Shown: positions 7,308 through 15,458 of the stretch, in pieces | Layout of the letters: every line of letters starts with the position of its first letter | Numbering within the stretch: position 1 is the stretch's first letter | Source of the DNA: Nannocystis exedens | GTDB lineage: Bacteria; Myxococcota_A; Polyangia; Nannocystales; Nannocystaceae | DNA length: 64,000 bases | Assembly: GCF_002343915.1 (NCBI RefSeq) | Contig: NZ_NETK01000001.1 | Span: 6,462,001-6,526,000, forward strand | Direction of reading: 5' to 3' | Notes under the pieces: model-generated | Seen by the model: the letters and a program-made list of their open reading frames with translations, nothing else | Databases searched by the model: none | Told to the model about the DNA's origin: nothing | Translations under genes and position numbers: made by a program

Positions 7308-8510
7308 TTACGCGAGCAGCAGCGGCAGCTTGCGCACGCCGGTCATGTTCGGGCTGGGGATGAACTGCGGCGGCTCGTCGGGGTCGGTGCGCAGCTCGGG
7401 GAAGCGATCGAGCAGGATGTCGAGCGCGACGCGGCCTTCGAGCCGGGCCAGCGGGGCGCCGAGGCAGAAGTGGATCCCGCGGCCGAAGGCGACGTGCGGG
7501 TTCGGGTCGCGGGTCGGGTCGAACTCGTCGGGGCGAGCGAACTGCCGCTCGTCGCGGTTGGCCGCCGCGATCCACACCATCAGCACCTTGTCGGCGGGGA
7601 TCCGCTCGCCGCCGAGCTCGGTCTCGACCGTGGTCGCGCGGCCGATCGCCGCGAACGGGCTGAGGAAGCGCAGCGACTCCTCGATCGCCCCCGGCAGCGT
7701 CCGGCGATCGGCGCGGACGCGGGCCATGTGCTCGGGATGCGCGTCGAGGCACAGCACGGTGTTGCCGAGCAGCATCGTCGTCGTGATGTGACCGGCGAGC
7801 AGCAGGATGTTGGCGAAATTGACCACCTCGGTGGTGGTGAGGCGCTCGCCGTCGACCTCGGCCTGGACCAGCTTCGTCAGCAGGTCCTCGCGCGGCCGCT
7901 GCAGCCGCTCCTTGGCGTGGCCCTCGAGGTAATCGAGGAGGTGCTGCCGCTGCTCGAACGCGACGTCCATCGCCCGGTCCTGCTCCGCGCTCTGCTTCAC
8001 CAGCGAGAACTGGCCGGAGTACTCGAGCATCTTGTCGACCCATTGCTTGAACAGGTGGCGGTCGCTGCTCGGCACCCCGAGCAGCTCGGCGATCACGATC
8101 ACCGGCAGCGGGTAGGCCAGGTCGGCCACCAGCTCCATGCGCCCGCGCTGCGCCGCGACGTCGAGCAGCTCGTGCGTGAGCGCGGCGATCCGCGGCTCGA
8201 GGTCGGCGACGACCTTCGGCGTGAACGCCTCGCTGACGAGCCGGCGCAGCTTCCTGTGGTCCGGCTCGTCCATCTGCACGAGGTTGCCCTCGCGCAGGTC
8301 CTTGCCGCGGCGCACGATGCTCTCGGGCATGACGCGCAGGGTGTCGGACGAGAAGGTGGCGGGGTTGCCCAGGATGTGAACGGTCTCGGGGTAGCCGTAC
8401 ACGTTCCACATGCCGGTGGCCGGATCGAAAGCCACGGGCCGCTCCGGTCGTTGCCCGCGCAGCCAGAATTGTTGGGGGTTGATGCCCCACGTATCAGCGA
8501 CATTCGTCAT
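7308..8510 (-). CDS. Cytochrome P450
   Basis: A 400-residue soluble bacterial P450 monooxygenase. Visible are the I-helix LLLAGHITTTMLLG, the K-helix ExxR in EESLRF, and the haem loop FGRGIHFCLGAPLARLE with the thiolate ligand Cys349. The I-helix has AGHITT where AGxxTT/S is usual. The best general match is the CYP107/PksS-like group of bacterial P450s. No ferredoxin or reductase gene is nearby. Its ATG (8508-8510) overlaps the stop of the TetR gene, so it is co-transcribed with and probably controlled by that regulator. Substrate unknown. Confidence 0.95.
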   Translation of the reverse strand: MTNVADTWGINPQQFWLRGQRPERPVAFDPATGMWNVYGYPETVHILGNPATFSSDTLRVMPESIVRRGKDLREGNLVQMDEPDHRKLRRLVSEAFTPKVVADLEPRIAALTHELLDVAAQRGRMELVADLAYPLPVIVIAELLGVPSSDRHLFKQWVDKMLEYSGQFSLVKQSAEQDRAMDVAFEQRQHLLDYLEGHAKERLQRPREDLLTKLVQAEVDGERLTTTEVVNFANILLLAGHITTTMLLGNTVLCLDAHPEHMARVRADRRTLPGAIEESLRFLSPFAAIGRATTVETELGGERIPADKVLMVWIAAANRDERQFARPDEFDPTRDPNPHVAFGRGIHFCLGAPLARLEGRVALDILLDRFPELRTDPDEPPQFIPSPNMTGVRKLPLLLA

Positions 8511-9199
8511 GGTAGCCTTCCTTCGTAGATCCACGCGCGACTGCTGGCGAGGAATGCCTCGAGCTGGGCCGCGAGCTGGGCCGCCGCGTCGGCGACGACC
8601 GCCGGATCGGGCGCGCCGGCCGGCTCGAACGCGTGCCGGACGACGTGCGCGAGCGCGTCGGCCTTGGCCGCCGCGGCGAAATGGGTGGCCTCGCGGTCGA
8701 GGTTCTCGAGCAGGAAAAAACCGAGGATCGCGGACCGGATCGCGTAGTCGAGCTGCGGGACGTCGCCGCGCAAGAGCCCGCGCTCGATCATCATCCGCGA
8801 ATATTGCTGGCCGGATTGGGCCTTGAGCCGGCGCAGCGGCCCCTGGCCGAGCTTGCCGAGCAGCTCGGTGTCGCCGGTCAAGAGCGCGAACATCACCGGC
8901 CGCCGCATCGCCGCGAGGAACGACGAACGTATGAATCGGTGCGGCAGCACTTCCATCGGATCGGCGCGCAGCAGGGCCAGCAGCTCCTCCGTCAGCTCGA
9001 GCGAGGTCCGGATCACCAGCGCGGTGAACAGCTGCTCCTTGCTGCGCCAGTGCAGATAGACGGTGCCCTTGCCGACATCGGCCTGCTTCGCGACGTCGTC
9101 GATCGTCACCTTGCGATAGCCGAGCCGCAGGAGCAGCTCCCCGGCGGCATCGAGAATGCGGTCTGCGCGAGTGGCGCTGTCCTGGGGGCGGTCGGTCAC
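8507..9199 (-). CDS. TetR/AcrR family regulator of the P450 gene
   Basis: A 230-residue TetR-type protein. The helix-turn-helix is at about residues 12-58 (ILDAAGELLLRLGYRKVTIDDVAKQADVGKGTVYLHWRSKEQL), with the ligand domain behind it. It starts at a GTG (9199) preceded by AGAGGAG. It is first in an operon with the P450, and a near-perfect 23-bp palindrome lies 26 bases upstream. Together this suggests a regulator that senses a P450 substrate or product and represses its own operon (inference). Confidence 0.92.
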   Translation of the reverse strand: MTDRPQDSATRADRILDAAGELLLRLGYRKVTIDDVAKQADVGKGTVYLHWRSKEQLFTALVIRTSLELTEELLALLRADPMEVLPHRFIRSSFLAAMRRPVMFALLTGDTELLGKLGQGPLRRLKAQSGQQYSRMMIERGLLRGDVPQLDYAIRSAILGFFLLENLDREATHFAAAAKADALAHVVRHAFEPAGAPDPAVVADAAAQLAAQLEAFLASSRAWIYEGRLP

Positions 9200-9224
9200 C
9201 TCGAGAGCTCTCCTCTGGGTCTCG

Positions 9225-9247
9225 TGACCGGATTTCGAATCCGGTCA
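9225..9247 (-). promoter_or_regulatory. 23-bp palindrome, candidate TetR operator
   Basis: Arms TGACCGGATT and AATCCGGTCA flank a central TCG. On the minus strand its edge contains TTGACC, which can serve as a -35 box for the TetR-P450 operon. The -10 box is not obvious. Confidence 0.6.
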
Positions 9248-9444
9248 ACAAGTCAAAGAACCATGGCACCCCGCCTGCGGCCTCGCAACAAAACTTTTAA
9301 AAAATTCGGCCGCGGACGCGCGGCAGATGCGCTAGCGCGATACCGCGCAGAGCGGCTGAGGGGACGGTACGGCACGCCATGCGCGGTGCGCCGAGGTCAT
9401 CGGGTCGCCATGCGGCGGATGTCACCGGCCCGAATCATAACAGC

Positions 9445-9744
9445 TCAGCCGCCGAGGTGGCGCACGTCGACGGTGACCATGAGCATGAAGATCGCCAGCA
9501 GCACTGCCGCCATCAGCGCGACCAGGCGGGTCGCTGGGGCTTCACGCAGCAGGTGCATGAACACGGCGGCGACCAGCGCGGCCTTGATCGCGGCGATCGT
9601 CAACGCCAGGCCGACGTGCACCGCCGGGGGGAGCTCGAGGAACGCGAGGCCGACCGTCGTGGCGGTGAGGATCAGCAATGCCGACAGCACCACGAGCGCG
9701 GCGCCGACGCTCGGGGCGGGGGAGCTGCCATCCCGATGATTCAT
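9445..9744 (-). CDS. coxD: Cytochrome c oxidase subunit IV
   Basis: Small 99-residue inner-membrane subunit of the caa3-type oxidase. Three hydrophobic helices are visible (ALVVLSALLILTATTVGLAFLEL, ALTIAAIKAALVAAVFMHLL, LVALMAAVLLAIFMLMVTVDV), with the IKAxLVAxxFMHL pattern of prokaryotic subunit IV. Its ATG overlaps the subunit III stop (9741-9744). It is the last gene of the long act/cox operon. Confidence 0.85.
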   Translation of the reverse strand: MNHRDGSSPAPSVGAALVVLSALLILTATTVGLAFLELPPAVHVGLALTIAAIKAALVAAVFMHLLREAPATRLVALMAAVLLAIFMLMVTVDVRHLGG

Positions 9745-10421
9745 GCGGGCCTCCCCGCGAGGTACAGCGCCGGGAACAGGAACAGCCACACGATGTCGAC
9801 GAAGTGCCAGTAGAGGCCGACCGCCATGACCGGCGAGCCGCGCAGGTCCTCGGCCGTCGTGCGCCATGCGACGATGACGAGCCAGCCGAGCGCGACGAGG
9901 CCGCCGAGCACGTGCAGCGCGTGGAAGCCGGTCAGCACGAAGTAGAGGCCGAAGAAGGTCGAGAGGCCGGGGCCGGGGCCGAGCTCGTCGGCGAGGTCGA
10001 CGATCGGCGACTCGCCGCGCGCGACGTGGTGCGCGTACTCCCAGCCCTTCATCGCCAGGAACGCGGCCCCGAGCGCCGTCGTCGCCAGCAAGGACGACAG
10101 CAGCTTCCCGCGCATGCGCACGAACGCGAAGCGGACCGCCAGCGCCATGGTAAAACTGCTGAGCAGCAGCGCGACGGTCATCGCCGTCGCCAGGCGCCAG
10201 TCGAGGCGCGGGGCGAAGGCCGCGAACAGCTCGGGGTGGCGCACGCGCAGGTGGGTGTAGAACACGAACAGCACGCCGAAGAACAGCACCTCCTGGCCGA
10301 GGAACGCCCACATGCCGAGCGCGACCGCGTCGCGCTGGTGGGCCGGGTCGGCGAACGGCTCGCGCACCGCCTCGGACATCGCCGGCGCGATGCGGGCGGG
10401 CCGCGGCGCGCGCTCAGACAT
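9741..10421 (-). CDS. coxC: Cytochrome c oxidase subunit III
   Basis: Membrane subunit of 226 aa. It has the subunit III helix pattern WAFLGQEVLFFGVLFVFYTHL, the buried Glu in FLAMKGWEYAHH, the HALHVLGGL helix and a C-terminal YWHFVDIVWLFLFPALYL. It lies downstream of coxA with an 8-base overlap and is coupled to coxD by an ATGA overlap. It stabilises the oxidase core rather than carrying redox centres. Confidence 0.95.
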   Translation of the reverse strand: MSERAPRPARIAPAMSEAVREPFADPAHQRDAVALGMWAFLGQEVLFFGVLFVFYTHLRVRHPELFAAFAPRLDWRLATAMTVALLLSSFTMALAVRFAFVRMRGKLLSSLLATTALGAAFLAMKGWEYAHHVARGESPIVDLADELGPGPGLSTFFGLYFVLTGFHALHVLGGLVALGWLVIVAWRTTAEDLRGSPVMAVGLYWHFVDIVWLFLFPALYLAGRPA

Positions 10422-11994
10422 CGCCGGCTCCGATGAAGGTGGGTTGCGGCGCGCGTGGATAATCGTAGGGGTCCTCCGTGACGACCGGTGCTTTATTGAA
10501 ATTGTGGGGAGGCGGCGGCGAGCTGGTGCGCCACTCGAGCCCGGTCGCGCCCCACGGGTTGTCGCCGGCGGGTCGGCCGCGGACCAGCGACGCGAGCAAG
10601 TAGATGCCCGGCAGCACGTAGCCGACGGCGAGGATCGTCGCTCCGGCGGACGACAGCGCCTGCAAGAATTGATACTCCGGCGGATACGAGGCGGTGCGCC
10701 GCGGCAGGCCCTGGGTGCCGAGCACGAATTGCGGCAGGAACGTCAGCAGGAAGCCGATGAACAGGGTGTAGGCGGCGATCCGGCCCCAGCGCTCGGAGTA
10801 GAGGCGGCCGGAGATCTTCGGCCACCAGAAGTGCAGGCCGCCGAGGTAGGCCATGAGCATGCCGCCGACCATGATCGTATGAAAATGGGCGACGACGAAG
10901 TAGGTGTCGTGGAGGTGGACGTCGACGGCGAGCATCGCCAGCGCGAGGCCGGTGCCGCCGCCGATCGTGAACAGGGCGACGAAGCCGAGCGCGTAGATCA
11001 TCGGCGTGGTCAGCCAGACCGAGCCGCGGTGCATCGTGCCCAGCCAGCTGAACACCTTGACGCCGCTCGGCACCGCCACCGAAAACGACAGGAACGAGAA
11101 CACCACGCTGGCGAAGTACGACTGGCCGGCGACGAACATGTGGTGGCCCCACACGAGGAAGCCGAACACGGCGATCGCCAGGCTCGAGGCGGCCACGAAC
11201 TCGTAGCCGAACGGGCGGTTGCGCGAGAAGCAGGGGATGAGCTCGCTGACGACGCCCATGCCCGGCAAGATCATGATGTAGACGGCCGGGTGCGAGTAGA
11301 ACCAAAAGAAGTGCTGGAACAGCAGCGGGCTGCCGCCGGCCTCCGGGTCGAAGATGCCGATCGAAAGGCCGCGCTCGATCGCCACCAGCAGCAGCGTCAT
11401 CGCCAGCACCGGGGTCGCCAGCACCAGGATCAGCGAGGTCGCGTAGTGCGACCACACGAACAGCGGCAGCCGCAGCCAGGTCAGCCCCGGCGCGCGCAGG
11501 CGGTGGATCGTGACGATGAAGTTGATGCCGGTGAACACCGACGACAGCCCGGCGAGGAACACCCCGAGCACCGCGAGGACCACGTGCGAGTCGCTGAAGG
11601 TGGTCGAATAGGGGGTGTAGAAGGTCCAGCCGGTGTCGAGGCCGCCGGCGACCATCGCCGTCAAGGTGAGCAGGCCGCCGGCGACGAACACGTACCAGCT
11701 GGCGAGGTTGAGCCGCGGGAACGCGAGGTCGGGCGCGCCGAGCATCAACGGCAGCAGATAGTTGCCGAGGAAGGTCGGGATCGACGGAATCAAGAAGAAG
11801 AACACCATGATCACGCCGTGCAGCGTGAACAGGCGATTGTAGGTCTCGGCGGTGACGAGGTCGGAGGCGGCGGTGGCCAGCTCGACGCGAATGACGGTGG
11901 CGAGGAGGCCGCCGAGGGTGAAGAAGAGCGTCATCGTCCCGAGGTAGAGCAGGGCGATCCGCTTGTGATCGGTGGTGGTCAGCCATGACCTCAT
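10414..11994 (-). CDS. coxA: Cytochrome c oxidase subunit I (A2-type haem-copper oxidase)
   Basis: Catalytic 526-residue subunit that reduces O2 to water and pumps protons. Copper/haem ligand helices are visible: LHGVIMVFF (haem His), WFYSHPAVYIMILPGMG (CuB His and cross-linked Tyr), GHHMFVAGQ (CuB His pair) and HDTYFVVAHFHTIM (haem His pair). Helix VI reads YSHPAVY instead of GHPEVY: the Glu of A1 oxidases is absent and the YS motif marks the A2 type, as in Rhodothermus and Thermus caa3. The frame is open further upstream, but the ATG at 11994 overlaps the coxB stop (ATGA) and precedes the conserved TTTDHKRIALLYLG. Confidence 0.97.
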   Translation of the reverse strand: MRSWLTTTDHKRIALLYLGTMTLFFTLGGLLATVIRVELATAASDLVTAETYNRLFTLHGVIMVFFFLIPSIPTFLGNYLLPLMLGAPDLAFPRLNLASWYVFVAGGLLTLTAMVAGGLDTGWTFYTPYSTTFSDSHVVLAVLGVFLAGLSSVFTGINFIVTIHRLRAPGLTWLRLPLFVWSHYATSLILVLATPVLAMTLLLVAIERGLSIGIFDPEAGGSPLLFQHFFWFYSHPAVYIMILPGMGVVSELIPCFSRNRPFGYEFVAASSLAIAVFGFLVWGHHMFVAGQSYFASVVFSFLSFSVAVPSGVKVFSWLGTMHRGSVWLTTPMIYALGFVALFTIGGGTGLALAMLAVDVHLHDTYFVVAHFHTIMVGGMLMAYLGGLHFWWPKISGRLYSERWGRIAAYTLFIGFLLTFLPQFVLGTQGLPRRTASYPPEYQFLQALSSAGATILAVGYVLPGIYLLASLVRGRPAGDNPWGATGLEWRTSSPPPPHNFNKAPVVTEDPYDYPRAPQPTFIGAGDV

Positions 11995-12962
11995 GGGCTC
12001 ACCCCCTCGGCGTCGGCGAGCGAGCGGATGTAGGCGACCAGCAAGAGCAGCTCGTCGTCGTCGACGAGGCCGGCGTAGGTCGGCATGACGCCGCCCTGGT
12101 AGTCGGCGACGACGTCGGCGTCGGGCCGGAGGATGCTGCGGCGGATGTAGTCGTCGTCGGCGATGACGCTGCTGCCGTCGCGCAGGGCCACGGGGCGGCC
12201 GTAGAGGCCCTCCAGCGGCGGGGCGCGGCGGCGCCGGTGGGACTCGTGGCAGGCGCCGCAGTCGAGCCGCTGAAACAGCGCCCGGCCGGCGGCCGCCAGC
12301 GGCGGGCGCGAATCGTCGCCCTGCGCCAGCCACCGGTCATAGGCGTGCGGCTCCATCACCACGACGTCGGCGCGCATGACCGCGTGCTCGGTGCCGCAGT
12401 ACTCGGCGCACGCGAGCGCGTAGGTGCCCGGCGCGGTGGCGCGGAACCAGGCGGTGCGCAGCCAGCCGGGTACGACGTCGTGCTTGAGGCGAAAGGCCGG
12501 GACGTAGAAGCTGTGAATGACGTCCTCGCTGGCGAGGTGGAGGCGGACGACGCGCCCGGCGGGGACGTGCAATTGCGAGAGCTCGCGGCGGCCGTTCGGG
12601 TGGTGAAAGGACCACATCCACCGCTTGGCAGTGACGGCGACGTCGAGCGCGTCGGCGTCGGCGGGCACTCGCTCGATGCGGTCGAAGAAGGCGGCGCCGA
12701 CCGTGAACAGCCCGAGGAACACGGTCGCCGTCAGCGCGCACCAGCCGAGCTCGGTCCGCCAAATGGTGGCAGGGTCGTGGCCGCGACCGGTGAGGTTGCC
12801 GGGCCGCCGACGATAACGGACGACGATGTAGACCATCGCCGCGACGACGCCGAGGCTGACGACGCCGATCACCGCGAACACGAGGAAGACCGCGACGTCG
12901 ACGGCGCCGCTGGTGGCGCTGGCGGCCGCGGGCAGCAGCTCGAAGGGGATGCCGAGGATCAT
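11991..12962 (-). CDS. coxB: Cytochrome c oxidase subunit II fused to cytochrome c (caa3 type)
   Basis: A 323-residue subunit II. Two N-terminal membrane helices are followed by a periplasmic CuA domain with CAEYCGTEHAVM (Cys, Cys, His and Met ligands) and then a C-terminal class I cytochrome c with one CGACH haem site. The fused haem marks a caa3 oxidase, which can take electrons directly from alternative complex III. The ATG at 12962 overlaps the stop of the upstream small gene; the frame extends upstream but reads as Arg-rich shadow. Confidence 0.96.
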   Translation of the reverse strand: MILGIPFELLPAAASATSGAVDVAVFLVFAVIGVVSLGVVAAMVYIVVRYRRRPGNLTGRGHDPATIWRTELGWCALTATVFLGLFTVGAAFFDRIERVPADADALDVAVTAKRWMWSFHHPNGRRELSQLHVPAGRVVRLHLASEDVIHSFYVPAFRLKHDVVPGWLRTAWFRATAPGTYALACAEYCGTEHAVMRADVVVMEPHAYDRWLAQGDDSRPPLAAAGRALFQRLDCGACHESHRRRRAPPLEGLYGRPVALRDGSSVIADDDYIRRSILRPDADVVADYQGGVMPTYAGLVDDDELLLLVAYIRSLADAEGVSP

Positions 12963-13321
12963 CGCAGCGTCCTCGCGGTGACGGGTCGCGGCGGGTCGCG
13001 GCGGGTCGGGAAGCCGCGCGCGAGCGAGAGCTCGACGGCCCGCGCGACGGGGATCCGCGCGACCCCGTTGCGCGGATCGAGCCACTCCCAGGCGGCGGCG
13101 CGCGCGGCCCACTCGGCCTCGGCGGTGGCTCGCAATTGCCGGAGCGCGTCGGTCGGCACCGCGCCCTCGGTGCCCTCGCCCGGCGCCGGGCCGAACACCC
13201 GCGCGGCCAGGCCGGCGACGCTGAAGCCGCCGATCAAGAGTCCGCCGACGATCGCGCCGGCGACCCGCAAGCCGCGGCGATGGTCGGCGAGATCTTCGCG
13301 CTCGTAGGCACGATCAGCCAT
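12959..13321 (-). CDS. Small membrane-anchored protein of the act/cox operon
   Basis: A 120-residue protein with one N-terminal helix (LRVAGAIVGGLLIGGFSVAGLAARVF) and a periplasmic part holding WEWLDPRNGVARIPVARAVELSLARGFP. Similar RIPIxRAMxLxxxRGLP segments occur in small proteins of respiratory act/cox operons, but no function is established to my knowledge. Position between actF and coxB, with an 8-base overlap upstream and ATGA downstream, makes it a candidate ActG-like or complex-bridging subunit (inference). Confidence 0.75.
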   Translation of the reverse strand: MADRAYEREDLADHRRGLRVAGAIVGGLLIGGFSVAGLAARVFGPAPGEGTEGAVPTDALRQLRATAEAEWAARAAAWEWLDPRNGVARIPVARAVELSLARGFPTRRDPPRPVTARTLR

Positions 13322-14381
13322 GATCGATGTCCTCCTCCGCCACGCCGACGAGCGGCCCGCGCCCGAGCAACGCCACGACGGCGAGCACCCACAATGCGCC
13401 GAGGCCGGGCGGCACGGCGAGGTCGAGCCAGCCGAGCGGCAGGGCGCGCGACGGCACGACCAGCCACAGCAATTCGACGGCGTGCATCAAGAGCAGCCAT
13501 GTGGCCACCGCGGCGAGGCGCGGCAGGGCGCGCTTGATCGGCCGCTGGAGCAGCAGGACGAACGGCACGGCGAAGTGCAGGCCGACCAGCGCCCAGGCGA
13601 CGCCGCCCCAGTCGCCGTGGATCCGCGGCAGGAACCACCCGACCTCGCGCGGGAGGTCGGCGCCCCACACGAGCAGGAATTGCGTGAAGGCGATGTACGC
13701 CCACAGCATCAGGGCGGCGAACAGCAGGGTCCCGAGCTGCTGCGCGCGCTCGGGGACGACGAGCCGGGCGCGGGCGCTGCGGCCGTGGACCAGGGCGACT
13801 GCGATCACGACGACGCTCCAGCCGGCCACGGCGTCGCCGGTGGCGAGCGCGAGGCCGAAGGCGCTGGTGCTCATGTCGGGGTCGAGCGAGAGCACCCAGT
13901 CGACGGCGGCGATCGTGATGGTGACGAAGAAGACGACGAGCGCGAGCGCGGCCAGCCCCGGCCGCCGCCCCGGCCGCGCGAGCCGCGACGCGAGGGCGCT
14001 CCAGGCGACGAGGATGACGACGGCGCGGGCGAGGAAGAAGGACGGATCGAGGTAGGCGGCCTTGGCGGCGCGCAGCGGCCCGGCCTGCAGCCATTCGCGG
14101 TCGGTCCACGGGTAGAGGACGTCGAGGTCGAGGGCGATCGGCAGGAACAAGAGCGCGAGCAGGGGGAGCGTGCGCGTCATGGCGGCGAGCAAGGGGCGGA
14201 CGATGTCGCCCCAGCGGCCGCGCACGAGGTGGTGGATGCACAGGAAGACGAAGGCGCCGAGGGCGACGCCGAGCCACAGCAGCCAGGCGAGCAGCCACGC
14301 GTGCAGGAACGCCGGCGAGGCGCGGCCGGCCGCGGCCGCGAGCGCGGTGAGCACGAGGGTGGCGCCGAGCACGAGGGTCAT
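13314..14381 (-). CDS. actF: Alternative complex III subunit ActF
   Basis: Polytopic membrane protein of 355 aa, almost wholly hydrophobic with about ten helices. It carries features of the NrfD-related ActF family, such as FLHAWLLAWLLWLGVALGAF, LHFAVPFVLLLQRPIKR and an acidic LDPDMSTSAFG loop. With ActC it forms the quinol/proton part of the quinol:cytochrome c oxidoreductase. Its ATG overlaps the actE stop (ATGA). Confidence 0.9.
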   Translation of the reverse strand: MTLVLGATLVLTALAAAAGRASPAFLHAWLLAWLLWLGVALGAFVFLCIHHLVRGRWGDIVRPLLAAMTRTLPLLALLFLPIALDLDVLYPWTDREWLQAGPLRAAKAAYLDPSFFLARAVVILVAWSALASRLARPGRRPGLAALALVVFFVTITIAAVDWVLSLDPDMSTSAFGLALATGDAVAGWSVVVIAVALVHGRSARARLVVPERAQQLGTLLFAALMLWAYIAFTQFLLVWGADLPREVGWFLPRIHGDWGGVAWALVGLHFAVPFVLLLQRPIKRALPRLAAVATWLLLMHAVELLWLVVPSRALPLGWLDLAVPPGLGALWVLAVVALLGRGPLVGVAEEDIDHG

Positions 14382-14944
14382 CGATCCGCCTCCACGAGGT
14401 GCGCGCGGTCGTCGGCGCCGAGCACCGCGGCCGGCGCGTGCTGGCTCAATTGCAGCACCTGCACCCAGGCGACGATCCGCCAGCGATCGTGGACGTCGAT
14501 ATGGTCATAGTCGGGCATGGTGGCCCGACCGTGGGTGACGACGTCGAACAAATGGCCGACCGGGACGCCCTGCAGCCGCGCGGCGGTGAAGGCGATCGGG
14601 GCAGGATAGCCGCGCCGCACGGCGACGCCGTCGCCCGCGCCGAGCCGGCCGTGGCACGGGGTGCAATGAATGGCGTAGCGCTGCTCGCCGCGCGCGAGGT
14701 CGGCCCGGGTGATGGTGAACGGATAGGTGCCGACGAACAGGCCGTCGGCGGCGCGGCCCTCCCACAGGTGCCGATCGAGGCGCGCCTGGCCGCGCGGGAC
14801 CACGCCCGCGGGCAACGTGCGGGCCTCCATGTCGTCGGCGAAGAACGCGGCCGGCTCGAGCGGGTCGAGCCGCGCCTGGTCGCGCATCTCCTGCTCGCAG
14901 GCGGCGAGCGCGAGGAGCAGGGCGACGGCGTCAGCGCGGGACAT
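14378..14944 (-). CDS. actE: Alternative complex III subunit ActE, monohaem cytochrome c lipoprotein
   Basis: A 188-residue periplasmic electron carrier with a short signal peptide ending in a lipobox-like LLALAAC. One c-haem site CTPCH sits in YAIHCTPCHGRLGAGDG, and the likely axial Met is in ATMPDYDHID. The family passes electrons from the pentahaem ActA to the oxidase. It starts within the last 14 bases of actD. Confidence 0.93.
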   Translation of the reverse strand: MSRADAVALLLALAACEQEMRDQARLDPLEPAAFFADDMEARTLPAGVVPRGQARLDRHLWEGRAADGLFVGTYPFTITRADLARGEQRYAIHCTPCHGRLGAGDGVAVRRGYPAPIAFTAARLQGVPVGHLFDVVTHGRATMPDYDHIDVHDRWRIVAWVQVLQLSQHAPAAVLGADDRAHLVEADR

Positions 14945-15458
14945 CGTGGACCTCCAGCGGGGCGAGCGACGCGAGGAACGTGCGCACCGCCGGCGCGGCG
15001 AACTTGGGGTCGTCGGCGCCGATGAACAGAAAGAAGCGGTCCCGGCTGGCGCGCTCGAACGCGGGCACCGAAAACAATGGGTGGTGCAGGCGCGGCAGGC
15101 CGTTGCGTATGAACATGGCGAACACGGTGGCGAGCGCGGCGGCGAGGATGGTGACCTCGAAGGTCGGGACGATGAACGCCGGGGCGGCGAAGGGCCGCCG
15201 ACCGCCGATGTCGAGCTGCCAGTCGATCGCGTGGACCCACCCCTGAAACAGGAACATCGCCGCGCCGCCGAGCAGGCCGGCGACGAAGGTGACCCGCGAA
15301 AGCCGCGAACGAAACGCCAGCGCCTCGGCCACGCCGGCGACCGGGTAGGGGCTGAACACGTCGAGGGCGACGTAGCCGGCGCGCCGGGCCGCGCGCGTGG
15401 CGGCGAGGACGTCGCCCGCGCCGACGAACTCGGCCAAAAGGCCGCGCAGGCCGCTCAT
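14931..15458 (-). CDS. actD: Alternative complex III subunit ActD
   Basis: Membrane subunit of 175 aa of the DUF3341 family. It has an N-terminal cytoplasmic part (LLAEFVGAGDVLAATRAARRAGY, DVFSPYPV) and two helices, then a tail ending in FFLFIGADDPKFAAPAVRTFL. The role is structural, at the ActC side of the complex. The ATG at 15458 overlaps the actC stop. Confidence 0.93.
   Translation of the reverse strand: MSGLRGLLAEFVGAGDVLAATRAARRAGYVALDVFSPYPVAGVAEALAFRSRLSRVTFVAGLLGGAAMFLFQGWVHAIDWQLDIGGRRPFAAPAFIVPTFEVTILAAALATVFAMFIRNGLPRLHHPLFSVPAFERASRDRFFLFIGADDPKFAAPAVRTFLASLAPLEVHDVPR

Noticed and set aside
10312..11988. Long plus-strand frame opposite coxA
   Set aside because: Low-complexity charged translation; the minus strand encodes an unmistakable oxidase subunit I.
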